Below the pieces are notes generated by a model. That model saw only the letters and a list, made by a program, of their open reading frames with translations. It ran no database searches and was not told the origin of the DNA. A stretch of DNA of 64,000 bases from Moritella sp. Urea-trap-13 (lineage in GTDB: Bacteria > Pseudomonadota > Gammaproteobacteria > Enterobacterales > Moritellaceae). Made by a program: the position numbers and the translations under genes. Shown piece after piece: positions 63,653 through 64,000 of the stretch. Every line of letters begins with the position of its first letter. The stretch's first letter is position 1. The stretch lies in contig NZ_PJCA01000027.1 in assembly GCF_002836355.1 (NCBI RefSeq), positions 310,281 to 374,280 of the forward strand, read 5' to 3'.

Positions 63653-64000
63653 TTAATAGCGGGTCTTTTGCACGCGCGTTGGCATTGATGAGGTATTTTC
63701 ATAGAGCTCAAAAACCCGTTTAAAATCGAGTTCTAACTCGGTCGCATAGACATCGTCATTAACAGGGTAAGTCTGTACGACTCGAGCACCACGGATAATA
63801 CCGGATACCGATGCTTCGATTGACTCACCTTGCAGTGAACGTGATTTATAATTGCTATCACTGTAAATCTCCTGTCCACTGACTTGCTCTGCTAATTCAC
63901 GATAAGCATCTAATTTAGAGGCTCGCATTGCATTAAGCATACGTTCACTGTCACTATTGCCCGGCTGAGAACTTAAAGCTGCATAGCCAACGGCTTTAAG
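63653..64000 (-). CDS. flgP: Flagellar outer-membrane protein FlgP (LPP20 family), C-terminal part
   Basis: This gene is cut by the right edge of the window, so its N-terminus and any lipobox are missing. The 115 visible residues run from LKAVGYAALSSQPGNSDSER through MRASKLDAYRELAEQVSGQ to the stop. MRASKLDAYRELAEQV is the hallmark of the LPP20/FlgP family. FlgP is required for motility in Vibrio and Campylobacter, where it forms a disk around the flagellar basal body. A flagellar gene group probably continues outside the window. Confidence 0.85.
   Translation of the reverse strand, partial: LKAVGYAALSSQPGNSDSERMLNAMRASKLDAYRELAEQVSGQEIYSDSNYKSRSLQGESIEASVSGIIRGARVVQTYPVNDDVYATELELDFKRVFELYENTSSMPTRVQKTRY

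Noticed and set aside
1-64000. Insertion sequences, integrase, prophage or plasmid origin
   Set aside because: No transposase, integrase, phage or replication gene, and no terminal inverted repeats with target duplications were seen, even around the alginate locus.

Overview
The window is chromosomal DNA of moderate-to-low G+C from a marine gammaproteobacterium. The gene families, the five-copy tRNA-Tyr array, the two MltF-type transglycosylases and the flagellar FlgP gene suggest the Moritella / Psychromonas / Shewanella neighbourhood. The genus is my inference from protein resemblance only. I see no insertion sequence, prophage, integrase or CRISPR array.

Layout. (1) 1-1610: pflB (start only) and focA on the minus strand, behind an FNR-type site. 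(2) 2031-5276: a four-gene basic-amino-acid ABC importer. (3) 5472-9135: mltF-like transglycosylase, xthA, and a GAF-GGDEF diguanylate cyclase. (4) 9461-23664: alginate production. manB and manC face left and algD-alg8-alg44-algK-algE-algG-algX-algL face right from a shared 506-bp region. (5) 23839-29624: alginate modification and breakdown: a PL7 lyase lipoprotein, a large secreted AlgG-like epimerase with a carbohydrate-binding C-terminus, and a lyase-like protein with two discoidin modules. (6) 29716-35970: response regulator-TPR protein, orphan pilin, five tandem tRNA-Tyr genes, a hypothetical gene, and a NifU-like plus GGGtGRT pair. (7) 36231-43426 and 51994-58444: two blocks of purine catabolism. 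Between them lie two glycosyltransferases, a RutR-like regulator, a candidate small RNA, a LysM protein, a LysR/TDT-exporter pair, an HD-GYP protein and a PAP2 phosphatase. (8) 58559-64000: glutamate-type symporter, a 48-residue small membrane protein, a double-SBP transglycosylase, menA and a partial flgP.

How the genes work together. ManB and ManC make GDP-mannose and AlgD oxidises it. Alg8/Alg44 polymerise it under c-di-GMP control through the Alg44 PilZ domain. AlgK/E/G/X/L form the periplasmic and outer-membrane export, epimerisation and proofreading complex. The O-acetylation genes algI, algJ and algF are not in the window. The adjacent PL7 lyase, second epimerase and discoidin lyase suggest the polymer is also remodelled or consumed outside the cell. 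One GGDEF and one HD-GYP protein in the window could make and break c-di-GMP. The purine genes give a complete route: guanine to xanthine (GuaD), urate (XdhABC), 5-hydroxyisourate (PuuD), OHCU (UraH), allantoin (UraD), allantoate (PuuE), ureidoglycolate plus urea (Alc), and glyoxylate plus urea (AllA), with an NCS2 purine permease. Three matches to a TTGTATACAA-like palindrome near the GntR/FCD gene, xdhA and the puuE/uraH promoter region suggest one regulon.

The less expected observations are the secreted AlgG-like/CBM96-like fusion, covarying stems in the tRNA-Tyr spacers, an orphan three-hairpin RNA candidate at 46886-46977, and several unannotated small ORFs.
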